Assembly (NCBI RefSeq): GCF_000400365.1
Contig: NZ_BAOG01000003.1
Coordinates: 124,001-188,000 of the forward strand
Origin: Vibrio jasicida CAIM 1864 = LMG 25398
GTDB lineage: Bacteria; Pseudomonadota; Gammaproteobacteria; Enterobacterales; Vibrionaceae
Direction of reading: 5' to 3'
DNA: 64,000 nucleotides
Shown: positions 10,026 through 19,620 of the stretch, piece by piece
How the letters are laid out: each line of letters starts with the position of its first letter
Numbering within the stretch: position 1 is the stretch's first letter
Position numbers and translations under genes: made by a program
The notes under the pieces: generated by a model
What the model saw: only the letters and a program-made list of their open reading frames with translations
Databases searched by the model: none
What the model was told of the DNA's origin: nothing

Positions 10026-10703
10026 TTATTGGTATAACCAAACGGCTAAAGCAAAGAAGCTTGGCGCAAGTATCGATGTGATAATACCGCACAACACGAG
10101 TGCGAGTGATGAAAAGGCAGCATCACCGGGTTGTTTCTCTGCGCAAGTTGCCGTACCAAGCGCGTGGGAAACAGTACCCATTGTTAATCCGCGCGCAATA
10201 GGGTGTTTGATGCCGATAAGATTGAAGATTGGATACGCCAAAATCGCACCGAATAAGCCAACAATAAGCACAAGAATGGCGGCAACAGCGGCTTCACCAC
10301 CTAAGTGGCTAGAGATTTCCATCGCGATAGGGGTAGTTACCGATTTGCCTACTAAGCTTGCAATGAGACTGATGTCTGCTTTGAATGCAACGGCAATCAG
10401 TGTCGCTGTTAGCATCGACATCACGCTGCCTAAAGAACAAGCCAGCGCGATAATGCGCCAATTGGCTTTGATTTGAGGCAGTTGCTCATAGAGCGGATAC
10501 GCTAGCGCAACAACAGCGGGTTGGAGTAAGAAACTGATGTACTCGTTATCGGCATAGTAAGTCTCGAACGGTACCTTCAAAAAGGTAAGCAATGGAATTA
10601 ACACAGCAATACTGATCAGTAGCGGATTCGCGATAGGATTATTGACCTTAATGGCGATTTGACGTGCTGCGAGGAAAACAACAATAGTGACAATTAACCA
10701 CAT
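10026..10703 (-). CDS. yohK: LrgB/CidB-family membrane protein YohK
   Basis: Integral inner-membrane protein of 225 residues with about six helices, partner of the YohJ/LrgA protein. The LrgB family signature is present as GKSVTTPIAMEIS (~120-132), and the later helix holds HALGTATCAE (~180-189). LrgAB/CidAB proteins modulate murein hydrolase activity in Staphylococcus, and some relatives transport pyruvate or glycolate; the role in Vibrio is not established. The ATG is one base after the yohJ stop and its AAGGAG site lies inside yohJ, so the two are translationally linked. Confidence 0.92.
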   Translation of the reverse strand: MWLIVTIVVFLAARQIAIKVNNPIANPLLISIAVLIPLLTFLKVPFETYYADNEYISFLLQPAVVALAYPLYEQLPQIKANWRIIALACSLGSVMSMLTATLIAVAFKADISLIASLVGKSVTTPIAMEISSHLGGEAAVAAILVLIVGLFGAILAYPIFNLIGIKHPIARGLTMGTVSHALGTATCAEKQPGDAAFSSLALVLCGIITSILAPSFFALAVWLYQ

Positions 10704-10704
10704 A

Positions 10705-11079
10705 TTAATGCTTCTCCTTTAGCAAGTAATCTAAGAACCATGCCAAACTGACCAGTACAATCAGTGAGCCGCCAACTGCACTCGCAATAATAGGGAGCGC
10801 GTTTGCCAACAACATATCAAAGTGTTGCATCAAACCAACACTGATTGGGACGAACAATAAGATCATGTAACGAATAAAAAGCGTTGCTCCTGGCTTTACC
10901 CATTCAACTTTAACTAAGCCAAGGGTCATAGAGAAAAACAGCACAAGCATGCCAAGAACACTTCCGGGAACGGAGATGCCAGCGAATTTTTGAATTGTGT
11001 TGCCGATACCAAGTGCTCCCATAATAAGTGCGAGGGAAATAAGCAAATGGATCAGCTGTAGTAATCGGTCTTTAATCAT
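10705..11079 (-). CDS. yohJ: LrgA/CidA-family holin-like protein YohJ
   Basis: Small four-helix inner-membrane protein (124 residues from the chosen start), holin-like partner of YohK. The helix pair around [23 protein letters not shown] (~41-63) is typical of LrgA. The frame is open to a GTG at 11106, but that codon falls inside the sbcB terminator hairpin (11102-11121), so the ATG before I-K-D-R-L-L is more likely the start. It forms an operon with yohK, upstream of cdd. Confidence 0.9.
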   Translation of the reverse strand: MIKDRLLQLIHLLISLALIMGALGIGNTIQKFAGISVPGSVLGMLVLFFSMTLGLVKVEWVKPGATLFIRYMILLFVPISVGLMQHFDMLLANALPIIASAVGGSLIVLVSLAWFLDYLLKEKH

Positions 11080-11101
11080 TTTGACAGCATATAAAACAAC
11101 A

Positions 11102-11121
11102 AACACACCCGAAGGTGCGTT
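11102..11121 (-). terminator. Terminator of sbcB with UUCG loop
   Basis: On the minus strand an 8-bp stem (AACGCACC / GGTGTGTT, one G-U pair) closes an extra-stable TTCG tetraloop and is followed by a T-rich tail. It lies 16 bases after the sbcB stop and separates sbcB from yohJK. Confidence 0.85.
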
Positions 11122-11137
11122 TGAACAAGGTAAGAAA

Positions 11138-12559
11138 TTAGGAGGCTAGGCTCTCTACGTAACGATAGACAGATTTTAATAGTGCTATCTTCTTTTCGTC
11201 ACTTTCATGTTCGTGAACTAAGTTTTCTAAATTCAGCATGTACTCTTCAATTTGGCTTTCGAAAACTTCACGACAGTGTTGTGCCCAACGTCTTTGTTCT
11301 TGTTCATCCAGTGTGCCAGCGTAGTGACGGGCACGGTAACGGAACAACAGTGGTTTAATTCGTTTATCGTCGAATTCGATATCAAGCGCTGCGAGGTTGT
11401 TTGGATCCGTTTCTCGGATGATATCCATTGCTGCTCGATCGGCTGGGGAGAAAAATCCATCGTACAGCTGCGTATCAACGTCATCGCTCTTTTCGAATTC
11501 ACGCTCAATAGAGAATAGACTAATAAGTTTGTCTCGGATCTCTGGATGCTGACGAAGTAAAGCAAGATTGCTTAAGCATTTTTGGCGATCAATACCAATC
11601 AACTCTGCGTTTTCGGCTGTCAAAGTCTTTGCAGGAGCAAGAATAGGGCACTTATTCAAATGCACCAGTTTGACAGGAACAGGAAGCAAGTCTCCTAATT
11701 CATCGCGTTTGGTGTACAAGCGTTCTTTTAGCTCTTCTGCCGAAAGGTCGAGGATCGGCTGAGGATCTTTTGCCAAGTCGATCGTGATAACGGCGTTGTT
11801 GTTTGTTGGATGCCAAGCGACAGGTACGATCCAGCTTGTATACTGGCATTCACGTCCTAACATGCCAGAAACGTGCATTAACGGTGTCATGTTGACGATA
11901 TCAACAAGGTCGTTCAGCTTGCGTTTGTTACGCATAGAGAAAAAGTAATCAAACAGCTTTGGTTGTGCCGCTTTGACTTTCTTCGCCATTTCGATGGTCG
12001 CGATGACGTCGGCCATCGCATCATGGGCGTTACTGTGCTCGATACCGTTGGCTACCGACAAGTGCTCCAATTTAAAGCTGGTAAAGCCTTCATCATTTTC
12101 TGGCCATTCCACGCCTTCTGGCCGAAGCGCATGACATGCGCGCATTACGTCCAACAAATCCCAACGTGAGTTGCCGTTTTGCCAGCTCCATGCGTAAGGG
12201 TCGATAAAGTTACGATAACAGGTGTAGCGTGTTACTTCATCATCGAAACGAATACTGTTATATCCAAGGCTAGTGGTCTTTGACTTCGAAAGCTCTGCGT
12301 GAATTTTTGCAATAAATTCTGGCTCGGGTAAGCCTTCTTGCATTGCTTTTTGCGGCGTGATACCGGTAATCAAAGCTGCTTCGGGAGAAGGGAGGTAATC
12401 AGCAGGTGGTCGGCAATACATGACTAATGGTTCGCCGATGATATTGAAGTTTTCATCTGTACGAACACCAGCGAATTGGCTCGGACGATCTTTGGCTGGA
12501 CTTGTACCCCAAGTCTCGTAGTCAAAGAAGAAAAAAGTGGGCTGATTATCTTGGTGCAT
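11138..12559 (-). CDS. sbcB: Exodeoxyribonuclease I
   Basis: Processive 3'-5' exonuclease for single-stranded DNA, used in recombination and mismatch repair, and a partner of SSB. At 473 residues it matches E. coli ExoI. The DEDD nuclease motifs are seen: FDYETWG (~13-19, the first acidic pair), [12 protein letters not shown] (~99-110) and [13 protein letters not shown] (~181-193). An SH3-like domain and a helical C-terminal domain follow. It appears to be a single-gene unit ended by its own UUCG hairpin. Confidence 0.97.
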   Translation of the reverse strand: MHQDNQPTFFFFDYETWGTSPAKDRPSQFAGVRTDENFNIIGEPLVMYCRPPADYLPSPEAALITGITPQKAMQEGLPEPEFIAKIHAELSKSKTTSLGYNSIRFDDEVTRYTCYRNFIDPYAWSWQNGNSRWDLLDVMRACHALRPEGVEWPENDEGFTSFKLEHLSVANGIEHSNAHDAMADVIATIEMAKKVKAAQPKLFDYFFSMRNKRKLNDLVDIVNMTPLMHVSGMLGRECQYTSWIVPVAWHPTNNNAVITIDLAKDPQPILDLSAEELKERLYTKRDELGDLLPVPVKLVHLNKCPILAPAKTLTAENAELIGIDRQKCLSNLALLRQHPEIRDKLISLFSIEREFEKSDDVDTQLYDGFFSPADRAAMDIIRETDPNNLAALDIEFDDKRIKPLLFRYRARHYAGTLDEQEQRRWAQHCREVFESQIEEYMLNLENLVHEHESDEKKIALLKSVYRYVESLAS

Positions 12560-12759
12560 TCTGCTTACCGTTTACGGAACCGATGGGAGTATTAGACCAT
12601 TCAACGCCTTGACTCGCAACGAAAGATGCAAGGTGAAGTTGTGAAAATGAAAAAGAGGTCGTATAAGCATCAGCTCGATAATTTATGTCTGGTTAGCGTG
12701 TAAGCAGTAAGGCATTTCTTTATCGAATAACTGGCGCTATTTGAGCGCTGTGTATTTTC

Positions 12760-13440
12760 CTAACCAAAATCCAATGTCATTAATAATCGGGTTTCGTTAG
12801 ACATAATGTTCGGTGAGCGGTGTACCAAGCCCGTATGCTCATTACCTATCCAGCGTCCACCCTTAAGAAGGGCAACATCACCACAAGCAAGTTGCTGTAT
12901 ATCAGACTCTACGTCATATAAGCCCGACTCTGAATCTGGCAATCCGTTACTCCCGCGCCCCAATTTAGAGCGATCGACAGTACTATTTTGAAGCCATTGC
13001 GTGCCGCTACCAAAATAGCTCGTAACCAATCGGCAAGGTACTTGGTCAACGTGAAAGCGGGGACACATTGCGCTATTAAGCGTTGCGAGGCGTAATCCTG
13101 CATCTTTTAGTTCAAACAAATAGCAGAACATATCAACCAACTCAGCAATATTTCTTAGTAGCACTTCTGGCGCTTTTCCGTCAGTTGCGAATTGCAACGT
13201 TTCTAAAGCATTTTCTGGGGAGACGCTCAACGACTTACCAAAGTTGGGGTTTGATGTAACAAACACTTTGCTTGCATCAATAAGTTGTTGATCAAATTGA
13301 CGCTGCCAAATCGCGATATTTATGTCTTCTTGATAAATGTCTGCCAGCACCGTCGGTTCTTTCCGTGCACTGAAACATGCAGTTTTGTGTGTGTTTCCCA
13401 AGGCTTCAGTTGTAATGGACTCGGTTAAAGTTGAAGTCAT
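12760..13440 (-). CDS. DUF1826 protein, Zur-controlled
   Basis: A 226-residue cytoplasmic protein of the DUF1826 family. The family hallmark is seen at ~130-150: the C-P-R-F-H-V-D-Q-V-P segment followed by Y-F-G-x-G-T-Q-W-L. The late G-D-V-A-L-L-K-G and H-R-S-P repeats of His, Asp and Cys suggest metal handling. DUF1826 genes commonly sit next to zinc-uptake or COG0523 GTPase genes; the molecular function is unknown. The start is well supported by a GGAGG site seven bases before the ATG, and a strong Zur box lies ~42 bases upstream, so the gene is expected to be switched on in zinc starvation. Confidence 0.85.
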   Translation of the reverse strand: MTSTLTESITTEALGNTHKTACFSARKEPTVLADIYQEDINIAIWQRQFDQQLIDASKVFVTSNPNFGKSLSVSPENALETLQFATDGKAPEVLLRNIAELVDMFCYLFELKDAGLRLATLNSAMCPRFHVDQVPCRLVTSYFGSGTQWLQNSTVDRSKLGRGSNGLPDSESGLYDVESDIQQLACGDVALLKGGRWIGNEHTGLVHRSPNIMSNETRLLMTLDFG

Positions 13441-13482
13441 GATATAACCTCCGATGTTATTCGTATGCGGCTTTAGTTTGTT

Positions 13483-13505
13483 GAAATGTTATATCATAAC
13501 AAATA
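13483..13505. promoter_or_regulatory. Zur box
   Basis: A 23-bp site whose left half GAAATGTTATA equals the enterobacterial Zur consensus at 11 of 11 positions. The core is a perfect palindrome, GTTAT-ATC-ATAAC (13488-13500). It lies between -43 and -65 relative to the DUF1826 start. Confidence 0.85.
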
Positions 13506-13613
13506 TGGCTAACAAACCTATTTGCCGTAAATCTTATTTAGACTCTAGTAAGTCTTTGAAAGAGGTTAGGGAGATTCGCCATGGTTTTATTTTAGCGAGT
13601 CTGAAAACCAAAA

Positions 13614-13638
13614 AAGCCGACGGGAAAACCATCGGCTT
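13614..13638 (-). terminator. Terminator of tcyP
   Basis: Minus-strand stem AAGCCGA / TCGGCTT extended by two GC pairs past one mismatch, then six T's; 32 bases after the tcyP stop. Confidence 0.88.
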
Positions 13639-13669
13639 GATTATTTGAGTGGTTGAAACAGTGAGTGAT

Positions 13670-15043
13670 CTACGCTTTTTGTTCTTCCAATCGTGTCTCT
13701 TTTTCAGAAGACTTCAATAGTCGACTAGTAATCGTACCTGCTGTCATCGCGCCAGAAACATTAAGTGCAGTACGTGCCATATCAATTAGTGGTTCGATAG
13801 AGATAAGTAACGCGGCAATCGTTACTGGCAATCCCATTGCAGGGAGTACGATAAGTGCAGCAAACGTTGCGCCGCCGCCGACACCGGCAATGCCAAATGA
13901 GCTGATGGTGATAATCGCAATCAATGACAGAATGAAGTTAATTTCTAAAGGGTCAATGCCTACTGTCGGGGCAACCATAACTGCTAACATCGCAGGGTAG
14001 ATACCAGCACAACCATTCTGACCTATTGTTGCGCCAAACGATGCCGAGAGGTTAGCAATTGCAGGTGGCACATTAAGCTTAGTGATTTGCGCTTCAACGT
14101 TCAGTGGAATCGTTGCCGCTGAACTGCGTGATGTAAATGCGAAAGTTAGTACTGGCCAAATCTTCTTAAAGTACTCTGTTGGGCTCACACCAACGAAAGA
14201 CACTAGCAGTCCGTGTACAAGGAACATAAGCAAAATAGCAACGTACGATGCTACGATGAAACCCAACAAGTTAAAGATGTCACCAGCACTTGAGGTTGCG
14301 ACCACTTTTGCCATTAATGCCGCGATACCGTAAGGCGTTAATGCCATGATCATCTTAACTAAACGCATCACGATAGACTGAGCGGCTTCAACGAAAGTAC
14401 GAATAGGAGATTCCAATTCTTCTTTTTCTGCCATGACTTTTCGTGCGGCGATACCTACCAAAACACCAAAAATAACCACAGCAATGATAGAGGTCGAGCG
14501 TGATCCCGTTAGGTCAGCGAATGGGTTGGTTGGAATAAAGCTAATCAGCATTTGGGGAATAGTCAGGTCACTCACACTGCCTGCTCGGCTCTCTAATACA
14601 GCAATACGAGCGGTTTCGCGCGCACCCTCGGTCAAGCCCTCTACTGACAAGCCAAACGTTGAGGTGACAACAATACCGATAAGTGCAGCAATCGCGGTAG
14701 TTACTAATAAAACAGAAATCGTTAGGCCAGATATTTTGCCCAGTGAGCCGCCTTTCTCCAATTTGACTACCGCAGCAATCATAGAGACAAGTACTAATGG
14801 CATTATCACCATCTTCAACAGGCCAACATAACCACTGCCAACGATGCCAACCCACTCAAGCGTTTGAGCAATCACAGCGCTGCCCTCACCATGAATCAGT
14901 TGTAGAGCAAGACCGAAAAGTGAACCGGTAACCAGTCCGACCAAAACAAGACGAGATAGGGTGTTCTGTTTTTGTTGCTGGCTAAAAAGTAAGAATAGTA
15001 TGGCGACAAACACCGCCAGAGAGGCAACCACTGAGAAATTCAT
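13670..15043 (-). CDS. tcyP: L-cystine symporter TcyP (DAACS family)
   Basis: Inner-membrane cation-coupled carrier, 457 residues, similar in length and opening (M-N-F-x-x-x-A) to E. coli YdjN/TcyP, a high-flux cystine importer. About eight helices are visible along with the two re-entrant loops of the glutamate-transporter fold: the serine-rich [13 protein letters not shown] (~305-317) and the later [20 protein letters not shown] segment. It stands alone with its own terminator. In enterobacteria the gene responds to CysB; no CysB site could be recognised here. A different dicarboxylate or amino-acid substrate is possible but less likely. Confidence 0.87.
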   Translation of the reverse strand: MNFSVVASLAVFVAILFLLFSQQQKQNTLSRLVLVGLVTGSLFGLALQLIHGEGSAVIAQTLEWVGIVGSGYVGLLKMVIMPLVLVSMIAAVVKLEKGGSLGKISGLTISVLLVTTAIAALIGIVVTSTFGLSVEGLTEGARETARIAVLESRAGSVSDLTIPQMLISFIPTNPFADLTGSRSTSIIAVVIFGVLVGIAARKVMAEKEELESPIRTFVEAAQSIVMRLVKMIMALTPYGIAALMAKVVATSSAGDIFNLLGFIVASYVAILLMFLVHGLLVSFVGVSPTEYFKKIWPVLTFAFTSRSSAATIPLNVEAQITKLNVPPAIANLSASFGATIGQNGCAGIYPAMLAVMVAPTVGIDPLEINFILSLIAIITISSFGIAGVGGGATFAALIVLPAMGLPVTIAALLISIEPLIDMARTALNVSGAMTAGTITSRLLKSSEKETRLEEQKA

Positions 15044-15234
15044 AATTTGACCTTATCAATCAGCGCTAAATGCTGACTGTTTTTTTATATAGAGCTATAA
15101 ACTGATGGCGTAAGATAACGCTCGGGATATAACTTTAAAAATGAAAAACAGGTATTAGATAGATCTAAAATGAATATAAATACGCGACGCACTTCTCGTT
15201 AATCATTGATTTAGAGCGAATTCCAACCAGATGT

Positions 15235-15930
15235 CTAATCGTAGTGCTTTATGAGGTCGAGCATTTCTCTCCGATGCAAAAAAACGATAGGGTCTTGTTG
15301 ATAGCTGAAAACTTGGTAAATCATCGCTTTGGCTACATCTTGGGCATGAATTGGCACAAAGTTAGCCAAATTACCCAGCATAAGTGGCCTTATGACTTTG
15401 AAAAGCGTTTGAATGAGCTTTTCATCAGTTCGAGGGTTTTCACGTTGACCGACTAAGGGGCCAGGTCTTGCAAACACCACTTCATCAAAGCCCATTTTCT
15501 CGATGTTTTTTTCCATGTGGCCCTTACAAGCAAGATAGTGGGATGATGAAGAGGCTTTTGCACCTAAGCTGGAAACCACAGCTAGGCGTTTCACACCGAT
15601 CATCTTCATTTGTTGCGCGACTTTACACACCAATTCCACATCGATTCTGCGCAAAGCATCTTTACTGCCTGCTTGTTTTAGCGTCGTTCCTAAGCAAATA
15701 AAGCCGACGTTTGGGGTAGGTTGTTGTTCGTCCCAGTCATGAATGGTTAACTCAGCATCTAAGATGGAAATAATCTTGTTGTCAGGATCGGCGACATCAG
15801 TCAACGATTTTCGAGAAAGGGAGTAGAGCGAATCAATACTTGGTTGTGAAACCAATTTATTGATGACAGCTTTGCCGACAAGCCCCGTCGCACCAGCAAT
15901 GATGACGCATGCGTTCGTGTTGTTACTCAT
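15235..15930 (-). CDS. NAD(P)-binding Rossmann protein (HTATIP2/YbjT-like epimerase family)
   Basis: A short-chain, atypical SDR-type protein of 231 residues. The dinucleotide-binding loop is GATGLVGKAV (~13-22), and a mid-protein strand ends VVSSLGAKASSSSHYLACKG (~117-136), where the Y-x-x-x-K spacing of SDR enzymes appears. Substrate is unknown; relatives annotated as oxidoreductase or NAD(P)H-binding are widespread. The ATG at 15930 is chosen because an AGGAAG site precedes it and would be inside the reading frame if the ATG at 15954 were used. It is alone on its strand. Confidence 0.8.
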   Translation of the reverse strand: MSNNTNACVIIAGATGLVGKAVINKLVSQPSIDSLYSLSRKSLTDVADPDNKIISILDAELTIHDWDEQQPTPNVGFICLGTTLKQAGSKDALRRIDVELVCKVAQQMKMIGVKRLAVVSSLGAKASSSSHYLACKGHMEKNIEKMGFDEVVFARPGPLVGQRENPRTDEKLIQTLFKVIRPLMLGNLANFVPIHAQDVAKAMIYQVFSYQQDPIVFLHRREMLDLIKHYD

Positions 15931-16050
15931 TGTCTTCTTCCTCATAGAGAACAAATGCTTACGCTATTGTAGCTGATTTACCTGAACAAGCATTAGGCAT
16001 GAATACAATGTTTGATATTTAACTTGTTTGTTTTGTCTTTTCAAAAACAA

Positions 16051-16080
16051 AAAGACCCGCGGGACAAACGGGTCTTTTTT
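16051..16080. terminator. Strong bidirectional hairpin between small ORF and epimerase gene
   Basis: A 9-bp stem AAAGACCCG / CGGGTCTTT (16051-16059, 16069-16077) with A and T tracts on both sides. No annotated gene ends here on either strand except the tiny minus-strand ORF at 16082-16174, so what it terminates is uncertain. Confidence 0.8.
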
Positions 16081-16081
16081 A

Positions 16082-16174
16082 TTAGGAGAATGATAAGGGT
16101 ATGGATCGCCGAGGTTGGCGGGTTGGGTTAGGCTTGCCTCTCTTAGCGGGGCGACGACTTTGATTGGCAAACAT
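16082..16174 (-). CDS. Possible 30-residue arginine-rich small protein
   Basis: A short minus-strand ORF starting M-F-A-N-Q-S-R-R-P-A-K-R-G-K and ending immediately before the strong hairpin at 16051-16080. It is very basic (8 Arg/Lys in 30) and ends in a TAA two bases from the stem, as a real small gene would. The ribosome-binding site is weak (GCGAG) and I recognise no family. It could instead be part of an untranslated leader or small RNA. Confidence 0.3.
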   Translation of the reverse strand: MFANQSRRPAKRGKPNPTRQPRRSIPLSFS

Positions 16175-16598
16175 AATTTCTCGCTTTTTTGTTAGGGACG
16201 ATTTCCTTAAAGCATCACACGTGCCAACTTTCAAAATACAGACGATGAGGCAATCAGCTCTCGCTTCATTTACGCCTATTTTTTGTTGGGTGATCTATTG
16301 GATAAATTTTATTTATCAATACCTTAAGTTGTTTGGTTGGACTGATTTTGACCATCGGACGTTATCAATTAGAGCGCTGAAAAATAAATGACTGAGACTG
16401 AGTTGGTTTAAGTTGAATGCTTTCCTTAGTGGAACAAGCTTGTTGAAATAACATTTTTATCAATATGACAGTCGAAATGACAACAATGCCAGTCAAAAAG
16501 AGAAAATTAGGTGAAATTGCACACAAGAGGCGTACACTTGTTGTCTTTAAAAAACGAGCCATTGGCTCATTCGAGACTTTTCAGACCAAGGACGTCGT
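16175..16598. other. AT-rich non-coding stretch before flavin reductase/cob operon
   Basis: Four hundred bases with no convincing gene. It must hold the promoter of the flavin reductase-cobTSUC operon. I searched for a B12-box (GCCACTG-like) and a cobalamin riboswitch layout and did not see one. Confidence 0.5.
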
Positions 16599-17210
16599 AT
16601 GAACATAGATCTCAGTACGCTTGCGCCAACGCAGGTGTACCATTTGATGACTCAAACTGTCATTCCTCGCCCAATCGCTTGGGTGCTCACAGACTCAGGT
16701 GAGAAAAACTTCAATCTCGCTCCATTCTCCTACTTTACTGCAGTCTCCAGCCACCCACCTTTATTGATGATTTCTGTGGGGAAAAAGCCCAATGGTGACA
16801 TCAAAGACACCACGCGAAATGCATTAGAGACAGGTAAGTTGGTTATCCATATTGCACCCAGCGATCTCGCGGATAAAGTCACTTTATCTTCTGCCACATT
16901 AGAACATGGGGAATCTGAACTGGAGACGACTCAACTTGAGACGGTTGATTTCCAAGGTTTCGAATTACCACGCTTAGAGGGCGCGCCAATTGCATTCGGC
17001 TGTAAGTTGCATGAAGTGATAGAGATGGGGGAGACACCACAAAGTTTGATCTTTGCAGAAATTGAACTCATTTATGTCGATGAACGGGTCATATCCATGG
17101 AAGGTGATCGTTTAAAAGTCGACGCTCTTGCGGTTGACCCATTAGCAAGGCTTGGTGGAAATGAGTACGCCACGTTAGAAAAAACTTTTTCTGTCGCTCG
17201 TCCAAAATAA
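16599..17210 (+). CDS. Flavin reductase-like FMN-binding protein
   Basis: A 203-residue protein of the flavin reductase/DIM6-NTAB family, a split-barrel FMN binder. The opening segment V-I-P-R-P-I-A-W-V (~22-30) and N-L-A-P-F-S-Y-F-T-A (~41-50) are the family's FMN phosphate-binding elements, and the G-N-x-Y near the end is also typical. The AAGGAC site precedes the ATG. It lies only 19 bases before cobT, so it is probably the first gene of the cobalamin operon. A role in reducing cobalamin or supplying reduced flavin is attractive, but that is inference from position only. Confidence 0.85.
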   Translation: MNIDLSTLAPTQVYHLMTQTVIPRPIAWVLTDSGEKNFNLAPFSYFTAVSSHPPLLMISVGKKPNGDIKDTTRNALETGKLVIHIAPSDLADKVTLSSATLEHGESELETTQLETVDFQGFELPRLEGAPIAFGCKLHEVIEMGETPQSLIFAEIELIYVDERVISMEGDRLKVDALAVDPLARLGGNEYATLEKTFSVARPK

Positions 17211-17229
17211 AGCATAAGGAATCATCATC

Positions 17230-18273
17230 ATGGATCGCTCTTTTGCCTCAGAAATTCAAGCTCGCATTGATAACAAAACCAAACCAGTAGGCGCTCTTGG
17301 TTTGCTCGAAAAAGTGGCGCTAGAACTGGCGTTAATTCAAAGCCAAGATAAGCCGCAAGCGGTTGAAATAATAGAAATTCGCAAACCAACCATGTTGGTA
17401 TTCGCTGGTGATCACGGTATCGCCGAAGAAGGGGTGAGCATTGCGCCAAGCGCTGTGACTCAACAAATGGTGGCGAATTTTCTCGCTGGTGGCGCCGCCA
17501 TTAACTGTTTCTGCGATCTCAACCAAATTGACTTTAAGGTCATTGATTGTGGCATGTTGTCACCGATCGATACCTTAGTTCCTGACTTTAAAAATCATCC
17601 CAACTTGATTGAGAAACGTCTGGGAAATGGCACGGCAAATTTTGCTAAGCAAACGGCGATGTCACTAGAACAAGTCGCGCTAGGTTTGGAATATGGTGCA
17701 AAGGTCGCGCAGCAGGCGATCCTTAATGGCTCGAACTTATTGATGTTTGGTGAGATGGGGATTGGCAATACCAGTTCGGCATCGGCACTGTTAACTGCGC
17801 TGAGTCCATTGGAAGTCGACCATTGTGTTGGCTATGGTACGGGTATTACTCAAGAGCAACTCAACCGCAAGATCAAGCTAGTTGCACAAGGTGTGAATCG
17901 CTGTCGTGACCTTGATACTAAAGGAGCGTTGGCTCAAGTTGGTGGGTTCGAAATCGTACAAATGGTTGGCGCATTCTTAGAAGTTAAACACCATAAAACG
18001 CCAGTCTTGGTCGATGGATTTATCGTATCTGTAGCCGCTTATGTCGCGACTCTATTAGATGAAGAGACGCGAGATTACATGCTGTTTGCTCATAACTCAG
18101 AAGAGAATGGGCATAAGTTTGTGCTGGAATGCCTACAAGCGGAGCCTCTCTTGGATCTTGGTTTGCGTTTAGGTGAAGGAACCGGAGCGGCACTTGCTTT
18201 GCCACTCGTAAAAGCGGCGGCTCAGTTTTACAACAACATGGCGAGCTTTGAGAGTGCGGGAGTGACGGTTTAG
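17230..18273 (+). CDS. cobT: Nicotinate-nucleotide:dimethylbenzimidazole phosphoribosyltransferase
   Basis: Activates the lower ligand: makes alpha-ribazole 5'-phosphate from DMB and nicotinate mononucleotide in the nucleotide-loop branch of B12 synthesis. At 347 residues it is normal length. Conserved segments: [14 protein letters not shown] (~17-30), [13 protein letters not shown] (~58-70), [14 protein letters not shown] (~174-187), and the catalytic Glu in [12 protein letters not shown] (~315-326). The AAGGAATCATCATC leader gives a plausible ribosome site. The stop codon shares a base with the cobS start. Confidence 0.97.
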   Translation: MDRSFASEIQARIDNKTKPVGALGLLEKVALELALIQSQDKPQAVEIIEIRKPTMLVFAGDHGIAEEGVSIAPSAVTQQMVANFLAGGAAINCFCDLNQIDFKVIDCGMLSPIDTLVPDFKNHPNLIEKRLGNGTANFAKQTAMSLEQVALGLEYGAKVAQQAILNGSNLLMFGEMGIGNTSSASALLTALSPLEVDHCVGYGTGITQEQLNRKIKLVAQGVNRCRDLDTKGALAQVGGFEIVQMVGAFLEVKHHKTPVLVDGFIVSVAAYVATLLDEETRDYMLFAHNSEENGHKFVLECLQAEPLLDLGLRLGEGTGAALALPLVKAAAQFYNNMASFESAGVTV

Positions 18274-19079
18274 TGTCTGCTTCTGATAACACACTCCATT
18301 CAGAGACTCGTTCTTTGCGCTATCAGAGTGAGCTTTTCTTGCTCGCAGTAAGCTTTTTTAGCCGCATACCAGTGCCTTCTGATTTACCTTACAGTGAAAC
18401 GCGCATGAACCAAGCGGGCCGATATTTTGCTTTGGTCGGTGTGTTGCTAGGGCTACTGTGCGCAGCTGTATTTTCACTGGCAAGTTTATTGTTCCCAAAC
18501 TCAGTTGCCATCGTGTTAACCATGGCATTTAGCCTGATGCTTACCGGCGCGTTTCATGAGGACGGTCTAACGGATATGGCGGATGGTATTGGCGGTGGTA
18601 GGACGTTAGAGCGCCGCTTAACCATTATGAAGGACAGCCGCATCGGGACTTACGGAGCTGCAACGCTCATGATGGCGTTGCTGGCGAAGTTCGTATTTTG
18701 GAGCGAGTTAGCCAATGAACCTCAATTTTGGCTGATTATTGTTGTGGCGTACACCGTGAGCCGAGCACTGGCTGCCACTCTCATATACGACATGCCTTAC
18801 GTTAGTGACGCTGACACCTCGAAAAGCAAGCCGTTAGCGAATAAACAATCGAGCTTAGAGGTCGCGATACTGCTCTTAACTGGTGGGGTTGTCGCGTTGT
18901 TATTGGGCGTGACTCAGGCTGCTGTGGTTGTATTGGTATTGGCACTGTTTCGTGTCGGCTTTAAACGCTGGCTGACCAAACGTATCGGCGGATTTACTGG
19001 CGATTGCCTTGGTGCCGCGCAGCAGCTTTCAGAGTTGCTTGTTTATCTCACTCTTATCGCATTTAGTCATTCATTATGA
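18273..19079 (+). CDS. cobS: Cobalamin synthase (adenosylcobinamide-GDP ribazoletransferase)
   Basis: Integral inner-membrane enzyme that joins adenosylcobinamide-GDP to alpha-ribazole (phosphate). It has 268 residues with a GTG start overlapping the cobT stop by one base. The metal-binding motif H-E-D-G-L-T-D-x-A-D-G is at ~89-99, with [11 protein letters not shown] (~112-122) after it, and helices fill the rest. The frame is followed by a 4-base ATGA overlap with cobU, so the three enzymes are tightly coupled. Confidence 0.96.
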   Translation: MSASDNTLHSETRSLRYQSELFLLAVSFFSRIPVPSDLPYSETRMNQAGRYFALVGVLLGLLCAAVFSLASLLFPNSVAIVLTMAFSLMLTGAFHEDGLTDMADGIGGGRTLERRLTIMKDSRIGTYGAATLMMALLAKFVFWSELANEPQFWLIIVVAYTVSRALAATLIYDMPYVSDADTSKSKPLANKQSSLEVAILLLTGGVVALLLGVTQAAVVVLVLALFRVGFKRWLTKRIGGFTGDCLGAAQQLSELLVYLTLIAFSHSL

Positions 19080-19609
19080 AGCAACTTATTCTAGGTGGTG
19101 CGCGCTCAGGAAAATCGAGCTTAGCAGAGAGCAAGGCGCAACAGTGGGCAAAAAATAAAAACGGAACGCTTCACTATGTGGCGACGGCATTGCCGTTTGA
19201 TGAAGAAATGAAGCAACGCATTGCTCATCATAAACTGCAGCGAGGGGCTGGGTGGATTGAACATGAATGTCCGCTTAATTTGCCTGAGCTCATTTGTGAT
19301 TTTTCTTCTCAAGATGTTGTGTTAGTTGACTGCCTCACGCTTTGGCTCAACAACTGGATTTTTGAACTCGGTGATGACTGTTGTAATAAGCGGTTAGAGG
19401 AAAAAATTGAGCGGGTGGTGAATGCGGCAGCACAATCTGAAGCGACGCTAATTTTTGTGTCTAACGAAGTCGGCATGGGCATTGTGCCGCTTGGTGCCAT
19501 CAGTCGCTACTTTGTTGATAATGCGGGACGGATGAATCAAAAGTTGGCGACAGTGTGTGAGCATGTCACGTTTGTCGCCGCAGGCTTACCGCTTGAGCTC
19601 AAACCATAG
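19076..19609 (+). CDS. cobU: Adenosylcobinamide kinase / guanylyltransferase
   Basis: Bifunctional enzyme that phosphorylates adenosylcobinamide and adds GMP to give adenosylcobinamide-GDP. It has 177 residues with the P-loop G-G-A-R-S-G-K-S (7-14) at the extreme N-terminus, the VATA strand (~36-39), [10 protein letters not shown] (~82-91) and [11 protein letters not shown] (~132-142), all family hallmarks. It overlaps cobS by four bases. Confidence 0.96.
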   Translation: MKQLILGGARSGKSSLAESKAQQWAKNKNGTLHYVATALPFDEEMKQRIAHHKLQRGAGWIEHECPLNLPELICDFSSQDVVLVDCLTLWLNNWIFELGDDCCNKRLEEKIERVVNAAAQSEATLIFVSNEVGMGIVPLGAISRYFVDNAGRMNQKLATVCEHVTFVAAGLPLELKP

Positions 19610-19620
19610 TAAGGGAAGAG

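Noticed and set aside
13454-13648. 64-codon plus-strand ORF beyond the Zur box
   Set aside because: Its end is the tcyP terminator hairpin read as codons and it has no ribosome-binding site.
16175-16598. Cobalamin riboswitch upstream of the cob operon
   Set aside because: No B12-box or recognisable aptamer core could be found by eye.
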